A stretch of 54,399 nucleotides of DNA. Source: an uncultured Succinivibrionaceae bacterium (GTDB lineage Bacteria > Pseudomonadota > Gammaproteobacteria > Enterobacterales > Succinivibrionaceae). The notes under the pieces are model-generated. The model saw only the letters and a program-made list of their open reading frames with translations. It ran no database searches and was not told the DNA's origin. The stretch's first letter is position 1, and the number at the start of each line of letters is the position of its first letter. Below, piece after piece: positions 1-10,010 of this stretch. The DNA lies in NCBI GenBank assembly GCA_944389865.1, contig CALXNX010000011.1, positions 1 through 54,399 on the forward strand, read 5' to 3'. The translations under genes were made by a program, and so were the position numbers.

Positions 1-2
1 CG

Positions 3-74
3 CAGAGCGCGGAACTTGGATCAACATTCCGCGGTGCCTGTTTCCTGATAAGCGCAGTCCCCTGCGGGACTTAG
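3..74 (+). pseudogene. Possible 3' end of a tnpB-like ORF, cut by the window edge
   Basis: A reading frame is open from the window edge to a TAG at 72-74, 37 bases before the hairpin at 112-133. It translates to about 23 residues containing a G-S-T-F-R-G stretch. A similar A-S-T-F-E-G stretch lies in the open tail next to the second hairpin copy at 28692-28784. The order 'ORF end, about 30-40 bases, hairpin' is that of tnpB genes in IS200/IS605 elements. The match is short and the body of the gene, if any, is outside the window, so this is inference only. Confidence 0.25.
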
Positions 75-111
75 GCTAGTCAACCTGGGCTTAAAGCTCT
101 GCAGCTTCAAG

Positions 112-133
112 CCCCCGCCTCTTTAGGCGGGGG
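112..133 (+). mobile_element. Hairpin resembling an IS200/IS605-type terminal end
   Basis: The sequence has a perfect 9-bp stem (112-120 with 125-133) around a CTTT loop, followed by TAGTTGACTT. An imperfect hairpin followed by a TTGAC-type border is the usual form of the ends bound by TnpA in IS200/IS605 elements, and in tnpB-carrying elements it overlaps the 3' end of the guide RNA. A diverged copy lies in the opposite orientation at 28634-28668. No T-run follows, which argues against a plain terminator. No transposase is visible in the window. Confidence 0.45.
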
Positions 134-344
134 TAGTTGACTTATGGACCATCCTTTAACTAAAGCCGCGCAATTCCCCTGCAAAAGAATGATGAAGCAG
201 AGCTGTGGAACCCGCAGGCTTCTGATGCTCTCTGCATAACCTCGTTGAGTCCTCAGATCACTGCTGCTTTGAGCCCAGCACTCAGATCCGCTTTAGAACT
301 TGAGCGCTGGGGCAGTACTGATGAGGTTCAGCTGAAATCAGCGC

Positions 345-3221
345 CTACAGCGCCTCCAGCTCCTTGATCTGGGCCTCGATCTTGGCAAGCTGGGTGCGGT
401 TGAGCTCTAACTGAGCCTTAGCTCCCTCAATGATCTGCGCCGGGGCCTTAGATACGAAGGCCTGGTTGTTAAGCTTGGACTCGCCGCCTTTGATGAGTCC
501 CTGCAGCTTGGCCGCAAGCTGATTGAGGCGCTTTAACTCATCTTCTTTATTGATGAGATCTTTCATCGGCACTAAGGCTTCGCAGGTCCCGAAGGGCTTG
601 GAGGCGCAGGGCACGGTCTTCTCATCGGCCTTTACGAAGGTTAAGGAGGTAATGCCGCCTAAGGTGCTGTAGAGATAGAAGTTATCCTGCAGGATCTTCT
701 GCTCCTGCTCGGATGCGCCGCGCACTAAGACTTCAAACTTAGCGTTCGGGTTGGCTTTCATCTCAGCGCGCAGATTGCGCACGGTAGTGACTAAGTCCTT
801 AATTAAGGAGATCTGCTGCTCGGCCTCAGCATCCTGCTGATACTCAGCAGCCTGCGGGTACGGAGCCTGCATGATGGTGTCGCCGTCCTCAGCTCTGCCG
901 ATGCAGGGGGCAGCCTTCTGCCAGATGACCTCAGTGATGAAGGGCATCACGGGGTGAGCCAGGCGCGCAAAGGCTTCCATCACATCGGTCAGATTGGCGG
1001 CAGATGCCTCCTTCTGCTCAGCTGATACGCCATCGCTTTCAAGTACCGCCTTGCAGAACTCGATGTACCAGGAGCAGTACTCGTCCCAGATGAACTCATA
1101 GAGGGCCGCGGCAGCCTGATCGAAGCGGTATTGATCCATGGCGCTGCGAATAGCGGCGATGGCGGCGGAGAGCTTCGAGCGAATGAAGCGATCGGGCAGG
1201 GACAGTGATTCCTGCGCGGGGATCTGATAGGACTTTTCACCGAGGCCAATCTTCATGGAGAGGAAGCGGGTGGCGTTCCAGAGCTTATTGCAGAAGTTGC
1301 GGTAGCCGTCTAAACGCTTCATATCCCAGTTGATGTCGCGGCCGTTTGAAGCCAGCGCGCATAAGGTAAAGCGCAGGGCATCAGTACCGTGCGGGGCGAT
1401 GCCGTCAGGGAACTGCTTTCTCGTACGCTTTTCAATCTGGGCGGCCTTCTGGGGCTGCATCATGTTGGCGGTGCGCTTTTTCACCAGACTGTCGATGTCG
1501 ATGCCGTCGATCATGTCCAGCGGGTCTAAGACATTGCCTTTGGACTTGGACATCTTCTGCCCCTCTTCATCACGGATAAGGCCGGTGACGTAGACCGTCT
1601 TGAACGGCACCTGCGGATTGCCGTCCTTGTCCTTCATAAAGTGCATGGTCATCATGATCATGCGGGCAACCCAGAAGAAGATGATGTCAAAGCCGGTGAC
1701 TAAGACGGAAGTAGGGTGGAACTGCTGCAGCTCCCTGGTGTTCTCCGGCCACCCTAATGTCGAGAAGGTCCAGAGGGCGGAAGAGAACCAGGTGTCTAAG
1801 ACGTCCGGATCCTGAGTGAGCTTGACGTCGTCAGTAAGACCGTACTTGGTGCGCACTTCAGCTTCATTGTGAGCCACGTAGAACTTTCCGTTCTCATCGT
1901 ACCAGGCCGGGATGCGGTGACCCCACCAGAGCTGACGGGAAATACACCAGTCCTGCAGATCGCGCATCCAGGAGAAGTACATATTGGCGTACTGCGCAGG
2001 GACGAACTTGATGCGGCCGTCCTCAACTGCTTCCATGGCGGGCTTGCCTAAGACGGAGGCGCGGACATACCATTGATCGGTGAGCATAGGCTCAATGGGG
2101 ACGCCGCCGCGATCGCCGAAAGGCTGGGCTAAAGTATGATCTTCAATATGATCAAGCAGGCCCTGAGAGCGCAGATCTTCAACCATCTGCCTGCGGGCAT
2201 CAAAGCGATCCATCCCGCGGTAAGCCTCAGGGATGAATCCGGAGACGGCATCGGCAGGCAGACCGCCGGCATCAAAGACCTCGCCTTCGTCACGGATGTG
2301 TGCGTCTTCAGTCATGATGTTGATCATGCAGAGCTTCTGACGCTTGCCGACCTGATAGTCGTTAAAGTCGTGAGCGGGGGTGATCTTTACGCAGCCGGTG
2401 CCGGTGGTCATATCGGCATGCTGATCGGCGACGATTGGAATGCGTCGTCCGACTAAGGGGAGAATTAAGTCCTTGCCGACTAAATCCTGATAGCGCTCGT
2501 CAGCAGGGTTGACGGCGACGGCGGTGTCGCCTAAGAGGGTCTCAGGACGGGTAGTGGCAACTAAGAGGTAGTCTTTGCCTTCCTGGGTTTTAAGACCGTC
2601 AGCTAAGGGGTAGCGGATGTACCACATGCTGCCTTTGACTTCACGGTTCTCGACTTCAAGGTCGGAAATAGCAGTACGCAGCTTGGGGTCCCAGTTGACT
2701 AAGCGCTTGCCGCGATAGATTAAGTCCTCATCGTAAAGACGGACAAAGACTTCTGTGACTGCTTTTGAAAGGCCTTCATCCATGGTGAAGCGCTCGCGGG
2801 TCCAATCGACGGAGTCGCCTAAGCGGCGCATCTGCTTGGTAATGGTGCCGCCGGATTCTTCCTTCCATTTCCAGACGCGGCGGATGAACTCTTCGCGGCC
2901 TAAATCATGCCGGGTTAAATGCTCTTCAGCTGCAAGCTTGCGCTCGACCACCATCTGGGTAGCGATGCCGGCATGATCAGTGCCGCACTGCCAGAGGGTG
3001 TTGTACTTATCCATGCGGTGATAGCGGATCAGGGCATCCATGATGGTCTGCTGGAAAGCATGCCCCATGTGCAGGGAGCCGGTTACATTCGGAGGAGGAA
3101 GGGCAATTGAGTAGGCAGGGACGCTCTCTTCATAGGAGGGCTTGAAATATCCCATCTGTTCCCAGTGCTGATAGATATCCTTTTCAAATTTTTCCGGCGT
3201 GTAGGTCTTTTCCATTTCCAT
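345..3221 (-). CDS. valS: Valine--tRNA ligase
   Basis: Class I aminoacyl-tRNA synthetase that charges tRNA-Val in the cytoplasm and edits misactivated threonine. The 958-residue product has the HIGH-type motif HMGH at residues 51-54 after the signature PPPNVTG, a large editing (CP1) domain in the middle, and the KMSKSKGN loop near residue 557. The last 65 or so residues are the Lys/Glu/Leu-rich coiled-coil arm that binds tRNA. Length matches the E. coli enzyme (951). I use the first ATG; a second Met two codons in is equally possible. In E. coli valS follows holC and pepA; here it stands alone, read away from mltG. The organism also carries an unusual second tRNA-Val species at 28234-28310 that this enzyme would charge. 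Confidence 0.98.
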   Translation of the reverse strand: MEMEKTYTPEKFEKDIYQHWEQMGYFKPSYEESVPAYSIALPPPNVTGSLHMGHAFQQTIMDALIRYHRMDKYNTLWQCGTDHAGIATQMVVERKLAAEEHLTRHDLGREEFIRRVWKWKEESGGTITKQMRRLGDSVDWTRERFTMDEGLSKAVTEVFVRLYDEDLIYRGKRLVNWDPKLRTAISDLEVENREVKGSMWYIRYPLADGLKTQEGKDYLLVATTRPETLLGDTAVAVNPADERYQDLVGKDLILPLVGRRIPIVADQHADMTTGTGCVKITPAHDFNDYQVGKRQKLCMINIMTEDAHIRDEGEVFDAGGLPADAVSGFIPEAYRGMDRFDARRQMVEDLRSQGLLDHIEDHTLAQPFGDRGGVPIEPMLTDQWYVRASVLGKPAMEAVEDGRIKFVPAQYANMYFSWMRDLQDWCISRQLWWGHRIPAWYDENGKFYVAHNEAEVRTKYGLTDDVKLTQDPDVLDTWFSSALWTFSTLGWPENTRELQQFHPTSVLVTGFDIIFFWVARMIMMTMHFMKDKDGNPQVPFKTVYVTGLIRDEEGQKMSKSKGNVLDPLDMIDGIDIDSLVKKRTANMMQPQKAAQIEKRTRKQFPDGIAPHGTDALRFTLCALASNGRDINWDMKRLDGYRNFCNKLWNATRFLSMKIGLGEKSYQIPAQESLSLPDRFIRSKLSAAIAAIRSAMDQYRFDQAAAALYEFIWDEYCSWYIEFCKAVLESDGVSAEQKEASAANLTDVMEAFARLAHPVMPFITEVIWQKAAPCIGRAEDGDTIMQAPYPQAAEYQQDAEAEQQISLIKDLVTTVRNLRAEMKANPNAKFEVLVRGASEQEQKILQDNFYLYSTLGGITSLTFVKADEKTVPCASKPFGTCEALVPMKDLINKEDELKRLNQLAAKLQGLIKGGESKLNNQAFVSKAPAQIIEGAKAQLELNRTQLAKIEAQIKELEAL

Positions 3222-3534
3222 AGTTATAATCCGCTTGCGCTGATGAAAAAAGCGCTGTTAATCTGTCAGCGCTCCTATTAAAAACTTGGGGCTCATTCTA
3301 CATTTTTTGCCAGATGGTGTCACGAAAAAAGGGCAGTATGGAGGCCGATTTTCGGGACTTTTGCGCTCTTTTAGGGCGGGAGATTTTCAGTTCAGTCAGG
3401 TTATAATGCGTGAGCGCCCTGTGTACTTGCACAGAAGAAGACAGCCGGAATTTTGCGAGAACCGGTACGAGTGAGTGGCTTCACTGTTATGCATGGCAGA
3501 TCTTCCCTTTCATTACCAAAGGAGCCATTTTTAA
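3222..3534. promoter_or_regulatory. Divergent valS/mltG intergenic region
   Basis: No gene is seen in these 313 bases. A TATAAT at 3402-3407 on the plus strand is a plausible -10 box for the mltG-tmk-holB-lptFG run, but I see no good -35 at 16-18 bases. A clear Shine-Dalgarno AAAGGAG ends at 3524, ten bases before the mltG ATG at 3535. Confidence 0.4.
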
Positions 3535-4767
3535 ATGATTACCGCGCCGCGGGGTAAAAAGCCGCAGGATAAAAAACACACGGCTCAGAAGGCTCAGCTG
3601 CAGTCCAAGTTTCAGTTTGAAAAAAAGAGCAGTGAGGATCAAGCCGCCGCAGCAGAAGCCTCGGCAGCACAGCCGCAGCGCACGCGAGGCAGCAGCTTTA
3701 AGTTTTTAAAGCTGCTGTGTTCCGCCGCTTTGGTCTTAGTTATCGCGATAGGCAGTGCTTTTTACCTGCAGCTTAAAGCCTTAAATGATTATGCGGTCCC
3801 TCCGCGTGCTGAGCCGTTTGCATTAGAGGCAGGAATGCACGCCCGTGATGTCATCACTGCTTTGGCCGGCGATAAGTTCAATCAGGCCGTGATCTGGGCT
3901 TACGTTAAGCTTAATGCTGATAAGCTTGCTCACATACAGAAGGGCAAATACGCTGTTGACGGTACTTTAAGCGTCCGCGAGATCTTAAGACGCATGACCT
4001 TAGGGGAGATCATGCAGGTAAAGCCCTTTACCGTAGCTTTAGTGGAAGGCATGAATACGGCCTTAGTGCAGAAGCGCCTGCAGCAGGCAGATGATTTAAT
4101 CTACGATGCTGAGTACTGTTTTACTAAGACTGAATCATTCATGGAGGATACGCTGACCAAGGAGCAGCTGGAGTTCTTAGGCGGCGCTAAGGATACTTTA
4201 GAGGGGCTGCTGCTTCCGGCTACCTATCCTTATTTTAAAGATGACAGCGCCAAGGCTGTTGTGCAGCGCTCGCTGCGGGCCATGATTATTTTCTTAATGG
4301 AGGAGTGGCCGCTGCGCTCTGACAAGCAAATGCTCAAAGATCCGTACGAGGCTTTAATTTTAGCTTCCATCGTGGAACGGGAGAGCTCGCTGCGATCTGA
4401 ACAGCCTTTGATTGCCGGGGTGTTCTTTAATCGCCTGAAGAAGGGCATGAAGCTGCAGACGGATCCTGCTGTGATGTACGGGGTGGAGCCTGGCTTTCGC
4501 GGTCCTTTAAAGCGCAGTCAGCTGGAAAAAGATACTCCGTACAATACCTACACGCGTATCGGCCTGCCGCCAACTCCCATTGCCATGCCGGGCAAGGATG
4601 CTGTGCAGGCAGTGCTGCACCCGAGCAGCACTAAGGCCTTGTACTTTGTAGCCAAGGGACCTGATCCGCAGGATGGGCATAATTTTGCTGAGACGCTGCG
4701 TCAGCACAACCGCAATGTGGCGGAGTACCGTAAAAACGTGCGCGAGTACAAAAAGCAGCAGCTGTAG
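3535..4767 (+). CDS. mltG: Endolytic peptidoglycan transglycosylase MltG (YceG family)
   Basis: Inner-membrane lytic transglycosylase that cuts nascent glycan strands and so ends their elongation. The 410-residue protein has a charged cytoplasmic N-terminus of about 60 residues, one membrane segment near residues 60-80 (LCSAALVLVIAIGSAFYL), and a periplasmic YceG domain. The catalytic region reads S-I-V-E-R-E-S-S, followed by the family signature G-V-F-F-N-R-L-K-K-G-M-K-L-Q-T-D-P; the second Glu of V-E-R-E corresponds to the essential Glu218 of E. coli MltG. It is longer than E. coli MltG (340) because of the N-terminal extension. It leads the conserved mltG-tmk-holB cluster. Confidence 0.95.
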   Translation: MITAPRGKKPQDKKHTAQKAQLQSKFQFEKKSSEDQAAAAEASAAQPQRTRGSSFKFLKLLCSAALVLVIAIGSAFYLQLKALNDYAVPPRAEPFALEAGMHARDVITALAGDKFNQAVIWAYVKLNADKLAHIQKGKYAVDGTLSVREILRRMTLGEIMQVKPFTVALVEGMNTALVQKRLQQADDLIYDAEYCFTKTESFMEDTLTKEQLEFLGGAKDTLEGLLLPATYPYFKDDSAKAVVQRSLRAMIIFLMEEWPLRSDKQMLKDPYEALILASIVERESSLRSEQPLIAGVFFNRLKKGMKLQTDPAVMYGVEPGFRGPLKRSQLEKDTPYNTYTRIGLPPTPIAMPGKDAVQAVLHPSSTKALYFVAKGPDPQDGHNFAETLRQHNRNVAEYRKNVREYKKQQL

Positions 4768-4827
4768 TTTTAAATTTTTTTAACGGCTTTATTGTTTTTC
4801 AACGTATTTATTTAAGGCATTAATGGA

Positions 4828-5505
4828 ATGGCAGGTCAGGCTCAGATACAGAACGCATCACCGCGCGGACTTTTTATCACCTTAGAGGGCACTGAAGGGG
4901 CCGGCAAGAGTACCTTGATTGCGTATTTGGCAGAGATGCTGCAGAAGCAGGGACATGAAGTGCTGCTCCTGCGCGAGCCCGGCGGCACGGAGGCGGGCGA
5001 AAAGATCCGCGGGATCTTAAAAAGTCCGTACCTGTCTGAGCCCCTTCTGCCTGAGACTGAGCTTTTATTAATGTACGCCTCGCGCGTGCAGCTGGTTAAG
5101 ACCAGGATCATCCCCGCCTTAGAGCGCGGGGTGATGGTCTTATGCGATCGTCACGATCTCTCCTCATTTGCCTATCAAGGCGGCGGCCGCGGTCTGCCCT
5201 TGGAAACCATTAAGGCAGTGCGCCGCGCAGTGCTCGGAGACTTCAGACCGGATCTTACTTTGCTTTTAGACCTGCCGGTGGAAGTCGGCATGGCCCGTGT
5301 GTCGCAGCGCGGCGCAAAGGATCGCTTTGAGCTGGAGAAGCTTGATTTCTTCAAGCGGGTGAGAGCTGCGTATTTAGAGGCGGCAGCGCAGCTTGATTAC
5401 GTTAAAGTCATTGACGGCGCACAGAGTCCTGAGCAGGTACGGAAGGCCGCTGTCGCGGCCTTAGAGTCACTGTTTTTGCCGGATAACGCTTATAATGGCC
5501 TGTAG
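4828..5505 (+). CDS. tmk: Thymidylate kinase
   Basis: Phosphorylates dTMP to dTDP for DNA synthesis. The 225-residue protein has the P-loop E-G-T-E-G-A-G-K-S-T, the D-R-H-D-L-S-S-F-A-Y-Q-G-G-G-R-G motif that binds dTMP, and a LID region (S-Q-R-G-A-K-D-R-F-E) typical of the bacterial enzyme. Length is close to the E. coli protein (213), with about ten extra residues at the N-terminus. The ATG at 4828 is preceded by AAGG at 4814-4817; an ATG at 4823 is out of frame. It lies 60 bases after mltG and 30 before holB, in the order found in E. coli. Confidence 0.97.
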   Translation: MAGQAQIQNASPRGLFITLEGTEGAGKSTLIAYLAEMLQKQGHEVLLLREPGGTEAGEKIRGILKSPYLSEPLLPETELLLMYASRVQLVKTRIIPALERGVMVLCDRHDLSSFAYQGGGRGLPLETIKAVRRAVLGDFRPDLTLLLDLPVEVGMARVSQRGAKDRFELEKLDFFKRVRAAYLEAAAQLDYVKVIDGAQSPEQVRKAAVAALESLFLPDNAYNGL

Positions 5506-5535
5506 TTTGCAGGGCAGCAGAATTTAAGGATAGGT

Positions 5536-6603
5536 ATGCTCAAACCGTGGCTGAAAGAGAGCTTTAATGATTTCACGCAGGCCTGCCTGCAGGGCAGACT
5601 GCCGGGCTCCGTGATCATCGCCGGCCGTCCCGAGTGCGGCGTGATGGAATTGGCCTTAGAGTGCGCCCGCTTTTATCTTTGCGCCAATAAATCTCCTGCC
5701 GGAGCCTGCGGACAGTGCGAGGGCTGCCGGACTTTTGCAGCCGGGGCAAATCCCGACTTCCTGATGGTGCGCTCCAGCACTAAGGATGAGGAGGATGCCG
5801 GTCAGGATGTGGTCACCAATCCGGCGCTGGCCATGCACGATAATGACGGTTTTTTCACCGCCTCAGATACGGCAGTGCTGCGGCGCTCGGTGCGCATCGG
5901 CAGTACGCGCAGACTGATTGAATGGATTAATCTGTCGCATACCTTGGGACAGGGGAAGGCTGCAGTCATTAACGATGCGCACACTATGCCCGAGGGTGCT
6001 GCCAACAGTATTTTAAAGACCTTTGAAGAGCCGCCGTCTCAGACTTTAATTATTGTTACCGCCAAAAGTCTGGATGCGCTGCTTCCCACCATCCGCTCGC
6101 GCGCCTATAAGATTGTCTTAAAAGACCCTAAGCCGGAGATTGCTTCAGCTTATTTAGCTCAAAAGGGGTATCAAGGTCCGCAGGCGGCTGTGGCTTTAGC
6201 TCTGGCCGCGCAGGCCCCCTTGGGAGCGGAGGTAATCCTGGAGCAGGGCCTTGACGTCAAGGCCCTGGAGATTGTGAGCCTGCTGTCTCAGACGGTGAAG
6301 GGCGGTGCGGATGCCGCTCTGATTGATGCGCTGTCAAGTCTTCCCGCGCAAGGACAGGTCCTGGTGTTAGGCGAGCTGGTACGCGAACTGTTAAAATATA
6401 AGGCGGGCTTTAAACTGGAGGCCCTGCCGCTTTTAAATGAGCAGAGCGCGCAGGCTTTAGTACGCCTGCCGGCGGATCATTTATTCAGCGCGCTGCAGGA
6501 TCTGCAGCATTTTGCGGTCAGAGCGCCCTTTATTCCGCCGCGCGCTCCTCTCGCTCTGCTGCGCGCTTGGGGGCAGGCTTTGACACAAGGTAGCAACCGG
6601 TGA
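5536..6603 (+). CDS. holB: DNA polymerase III subunit delta'
   Basis: Clamp-loader subunit of the replicative polymerase. The 355-residue product has an AAA+-like N-terminal domain whose P-loop region (A-G-R-P-E-C-G-V-M-E) is degenerate, as expected for delta', which does not use ATP itself. A zinc-binding cysteine cluster is present (C-A-N-K ... C-G-Q-C-E-G-C), followed by A-N-P-D-F. The later segment containing K-T-F-E-E-P-P is the family's sensor 1-like region. Length agrees with E. coli HolB (334). The stop codon overlaps the lptF start (GTGA), implying translational coupling across functionally unrelated genes. Confidence 0.95.
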   Translation: MLKPWLKESFNDFTQACLQGRLPGSVIIAGRPECGVMELALECARFYLCANKSPAGACGQCEGCRTFAAGANPDFLMVRSSTKDEEDAGQDVVTNPALAMHDNDGFFTASDTAVLRRSVRIGSTRRLIEWINLSHTLGQGKAAVINDAHTMPEGAANSILKTFEEPPSQTLIIVTAKSLDALLPTIRSRAYKIVLKDPKPEIASAYLAQKGYQGPQAAVALALAAQAPLGAEVILEQGLDVKALEIVSLLSQTVKGGADAALIDALSSLPAQGQVLVLGELVRELLKYKAGFKLEALPLLNEQSAQALVRLPADHLFSALQDLQHFAVRAPFIPPRAPLALLRAWGQALTQGSNR

Positions 6604-7763
6604 TTTTTTACAAATACATCTTCAAAGAAACGGCTAAGACGCAGCTGGTGATCCTCCTCATCCTGCTGACAGTCTTCATGTGTCAGAGCCTGATCCGGCT
6701 CATCGGCCGTGCGGCGGTGGGATCGCTGCCCGTAGAGTTCATCGGAACGCTGGCCTTGTATGCGCTGCCGCAGGTGGCGGTGATCATGCTGCCTTTAACC
6801 TTATTTTTGGCGGTCCTGCTGACCTTGGGCAGGATCTGTTCCGACTCGGAGATGGTGGTGCTGCGCTCGGTAGGCTTCTCTCCGGTCAATGTCATGGGCG
6901 TGACCATGGCGCTTGCCTGCATCACCGCCGCCATTACCGGCTATGTGGGCATTGTGCTGCAGCCTGAGGCGGCAAGGGCGCAGGAAGAACTTACCGAGGA
7001 CGCTAAAAATAATCCGCAGTTCCTGCCCATTGAATCCGGCCGCTTTGTCAGCTTAGGTGAGCGTTTTACCGTCTATATCGATGAAGTAGGGGGCAGTGAA
7101 GAGGAGAAGACCGTCTCGCAGATTTACGTGATGGATACTCCTTTTGCCCGCGATCAGGGCTCCATTACTACCGCTCAGCGCGGCTATCTGCAGGATGATG
7201 ACGACGGGGTGCGCTGGCTTTATCTCTTTGACGGCAAGCGCTATGAAGGCTCCGTGCAGGCTGGATCCTTCAGACGGGTGAACTTCAGCGAGTTTAAAGC
7301 CCCGGTCACTACGGCAGAGGAGCGGCGCGAGAGCGAGCTCTCCATTGATACCCTTGCGACTTCGGAGCTGCTGACCTCCGACAATAGGCAGCATCAGGTA
7401 GAGGCGCAGTGGCGCATTTCCTCCATCTTTGCGGTGTTTGTCCTGACCTTAGTTGCGGTGCCGCTGTCCATGGTCAATCCGCGTCAAGGGCGCTTTGCTA
7501 AACTGATGCCGGCGCTTTTAATTTATGCAGCCTATTACATGTTCCTGCTGTCGCTGCGCAATCTGATAAATCACGGCCAGCTGCCGGTCTATCCCGGCAT
7601 GTACTTGGTGCCGCTTTTATTTGCCCTCCTGGTAGGCATCCCGCTCAATCTGCCTAAGCGCTATGTGCGCCGCTTCCTCCGTCCGGAAAACAAAGCGCAG
7701 CCTGCTCAGGGCAAAATCGCCGGCACTGATGCCCCCGCTGATGCTAAGCGCAAGGAGGACTAA
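6600..7763 (+). CDS. lptF: LPS export ABC transporter permease LptF
   Basis: Inner-membrane permease of the LptB2FG complex that extracts lipopolysaccharide and passes it to LptC and the periplasmic bridge. The 387-residue protein has the YjgP/YjgQ layout: about three membrane segments in the first 120 residues, a periplasmic beta-jellyroll domain from roughly 130 to 260, then three more membrane segments ending near 355, and a short charged tail. The start is a GTG overlapping the holB stop; its N-terminus M-I-F-Y-K-Y-I-F fits the family. It overlaps lptG by one base (TAATG). Confidence 0.94.
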   Translation: MIFYKYIFKETAKTQLVILLILLTVFMCQSLIRLIGRAAVGSLPVEFIGTLALYALPQVAVIMLPLTLFLAVLLTLGRICSDSEMVVLRSVGFSPVNVMGVTMALACITAAITGYVGIVLQPEAARAQEELTEDAKNNPQFLPIESGRFVSLGERFTVYIDEVGGSEEEKTVSQIYVMDTPFARDQGSITTAQRGYLQDDDDGVRWLYLFDGKRYEGSVQAGSFRRVNFSEFKAPVTTAEERRESELSIDTLATSELLTSDNRQHQVEAQWRISSIFAVFVLTLVAVPLSMVNPRQGRFAKLMPALLIYAAYYMFLLSLRNLINHGQLPVYPGMYLVPLLFALLVGIPLNLPKRYVRRFLRPENKAQPAQGKIAGTDAPADAKRKED

Positions 7764-8824
7764 TGGGGATCTTAGATAAGTATGTGGCCAAGCAGGTGCT
7801 TTTCACCATTATTCTGGTTTCCTTTTTCCTGTTAATCCTGGTGGCCCTGATCACCTTTATCGATCAGATGCGCTATATTGGCCGCGGCGAGATTGACTTT
7901 ACTTTTTTAATCGGCTACCTGGGGCTGCAGCTCCCCGGGATCTTTGTACAGTTCTTTCCTATTGCGGTACTGCTGGGAGGCGTGATCGGTCTGGGCATGA
8001 TGGCCCGCAGTTCTGAGCTTATCATTATGCAGTCCGTGGGTATTTCCCGGGCCGGCATTGTATTGAGCGCACTTAAGCTGGTGTTTCCGGTGATCATTCT
8101 GGTGGCAGTTATGGGCGAGGTCTTAGTGCCGCGCATTGAACAGTATGCGGCCAATCAGTACAACCGTTATGCGTCTAACGGCAATATTTCCATCACCTAC
8201 GACGGTCTGTGGATCCGTGAAGGCTCGTCCTTTATCGGCGTGCGCTATACCATGTCGGACAACTCTCTGCTGGACATTGTGCGCTACGACTTTAACGGCG
8301 ACAATCTAGCTGCGGTCAGCAAGGCCAAAACCGGCAGCTACGAAAACGGCTCATGGGTAATGCACGATGTGGATAAGACTTTATTTGAAGCGGGTCAGGT
8401 AAAGCCTGTGCATTTGGAGCGTGAGAACTGGCAGCTGCATTTAAACCCGGACCGAGTGCAGATTCTGGGCGTCAAGAGCGCTAATCTCACGGTAGAGGGA
8501 CTTGCGGACTACATCAGTTACTTAGAGGGCAATGGCCAGGACAGTGCGACCTTCCGGCTGGAGCTGTACAACAAATTAGCTCAGCCCTTTACCATGGTGG
8601 TGATGCTGCTTTTAGCCGCTTCCACGGTATTCGGACCGCTGCGCAGCATGACCATGGGCGCGCGCATTGTAGCCGGCATTGCCTTAGGCTTTGCTTTCTA
8701 TGTGGCCAATCAGTTTGGCTCTCCCTTTGCGCTGGTCTACGGTCTGCCGCCTTTATTAGGTGCGGCGCTGCCGACCTTAATCTTCTTCTGTTTAGCTTTG
8801 TATCTGCTGCGCGCTAAGACTTAA
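7763..8824 (+). CDS. lptG: LPS export ABC transporter permease LptG
   Basis: Partner of LptF in the LptB2FG lipopolysaccharide extractor. The 353-residue protein begins M-G-I-L-D-K-Y-V-A-K-Q-V-L, a typical LptG N-terminus, with membrane segments near 13-35, 55-80 and 95-118, a periplasmic jellyroll domain in the middle, and three C-terminal membrane segments (about 270-350). Length is that of E. coli LptG (360). It starts within the lptF stop codon. In E. coli lptFG sits beside pepA; here it closes the mltG run and is followed by a long gap without a clear terminator. Confidence 0.95.
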   Translation: MGILDKYVAKQVLFTIILVSFFLLILVALITFIDQMRYIGRGEIDFTFLIGYLGLQLPGIFVQFFPIAVLLGGVIGLGMMARSSELIIMQSVGISRAGIVLSALKLVFPVIILVAVMGEVLVPRIEQYAANQYNRYASNGNISITYDGLWIREGSSFIGVRYTMSDNSLLDIVRYDFNGDNLAAVSKAKTGSYENGSWVMHDVDKTLFEAGQVKPVHLERENWQLHLNPDRVQILGVKSANLTVEGLADYISYLEGNGQDSATFRLELYNKLAQPFTMVVMLLLAASTVFGPLRSMTMGARIVAGIALGFAFYVANQFGSPFALVYGLPPLLGAALPTLIFFCLALYLLRAKT

Positions 8825-9911
8825 ACACAGTCAAAACAGTAGCGGCGCACCAAAGCGCTGCAGGATTGAAATGGTCTGTGGATTCGTAAACATCGCAGAA
8901 GATGGTGGAAGCTCAGCTCTTGGTGCTTGAGCCGTCAGCGGCTGATATCGCCTCAATCCTGAGCATACTCAGGAGAAAAGCATTGTAGAGGGCTGATGTT
9001 CTCAAATCCACGGCACGCTGATGCCGCGCGACTGTATTTACAGCCTGCGAGGCTGCCCAATCATCCTGATAACAAACGGCTTGAACCGGCCAAAATCACG
9101 GTAGGGTAGGGGGAATTAGTCCAAGCTGACAGCAGCAGATCTGTGTGACAGCCGGATTGTTATATTGCGGATATAAAAAGAATTTTATGCAAGGACATCT
9201 GGCGGCCTCCGCTATTTCCTGCCGGCTCAAAGGTCGGCTTGCCGTCTTTTCCAGCTGCTTAGGGGCCAATCAAATTATAAACGATATACGCGCTGCAAAG
9301 CAGTTAGAAATATAAAAAATTGAGAAGTGTAAACATAAAAGCTGGGACTCTTAATCTTGCCCAATTACCCAGCCCAGCTGAAGGTGGTTTTTTTCACCCC
9401 CGGCGCAAGCTTAAGAGCACTGTAACTATAGCATAAGAGACCAAACAGATCGCATTTGTGTCTGCTGCATTTTCTTATGGCTTGGATCATCAGCAACTGC
9501 TGCGGATCAGACAGCTCTCTTACGAGCAGATCAACCGCAATGGCGATCCGCTTGGGGCGAATCGCCGGAGCTGCTTTAGTTAATGACGAGATCTGCTTTA
9601 ATGAGGTGTGCAGTCGACAGTCTTTAGAGATTACTGCTGAAAGCGCCGAAGATGCGGCGGAGACCGCCAAAAACGCTGCAGAACAGCAGCGGGGCTCTAT
9701 CTTGATCTGTTAAGGCCGTCTGTTTAGGCGCGCAGGCTGATACTGCGGCAACGTTTGGCATCAGCGCAAATTGGATGCAGCTGATTTATCCTGCAGCTCA
9801 TGCAATATATGCAGAAGACACAGGAAGCTGCGGCAGCATCGGAACCTTGTCCGACGAAATCCGACGGGAATTTTTAAACTATTGAAAAAATAAAGGACTT
9901 TAACAGGAGAT
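8825..9911. other. 1.1 kb stretch without a credible gene
   Basis: I find no recognisable protein or RNA here. Two overlapping open frames, 9365-9670 (-) and 9456-9713 (+), have unlike-neighbour composition, no family motif and no convincing ribosome-binding site. Small hairpins occur at 8957-8974 (7-bp stem, CATA loop) and at 9341-9378. The region abuts the 3' end of tRNA-Leu(CAA), a class of gene often used as an integration target, and may be decayed DNA; no integrase or direct repeat of the tRNA end was found. Confidence 0.5.
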
Positions 9912-9998
9912 TGGTGCCGAAGGCGGGACTCGAACCCGCACACTATCACTAGCGGCGGATTTTGAATCCGCTGCGTCTACCAATTCCGCCACTTCGGC
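9912..9998 (-). tRNA. tRNA-Leu (anticodon CAA)
   Basis: An 87-base leucine tRNA with encoded CCA at its 3' end (9912-9914 as TGG on the plus strand). On the minus strand it starts GCCGAAGTGGCGG, has the D-loop sequence GGTAGACGCAG and the anticodon loop TTCAAAA (anticodon CAA, reading TTG codons), a long class II variable arm, and GGTTCGAGTCC in the T arm. It closely resembles E. coli leuX. Confidence 0.96.
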
Positions 9999-10010
9999 AA
10001 AAACGGGCTC

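Larger units (their letters stand above)
1..344. other. Intergenic region left of valS
   Basis: This stretch has no complete gene. It carries a short open tail ending at a TAG at 72-74 and a strong GC hairpin at 112-133; both are listed separately as a possible end of an IS200/IS605-type element. From 134 to 344 I see no gene, tRNA or clear terminator for valS, whose stop codon is at 345-347 on the minus strand. Confidence 0.6.

Noticed and set aside
3286-3474. 62-codon plus-strand frame before mltG
   Set aside because: No ribosome-binding site, no recognisable sequence, and it overlaps the probable mltG promoter.
9365-9713. Overlapping opposite-strand frames of 101 and 85 codons
   Set aside because: They shadow each other, have no motif, no good ribosome-binding site and unlikely composition; described under the gap instead.
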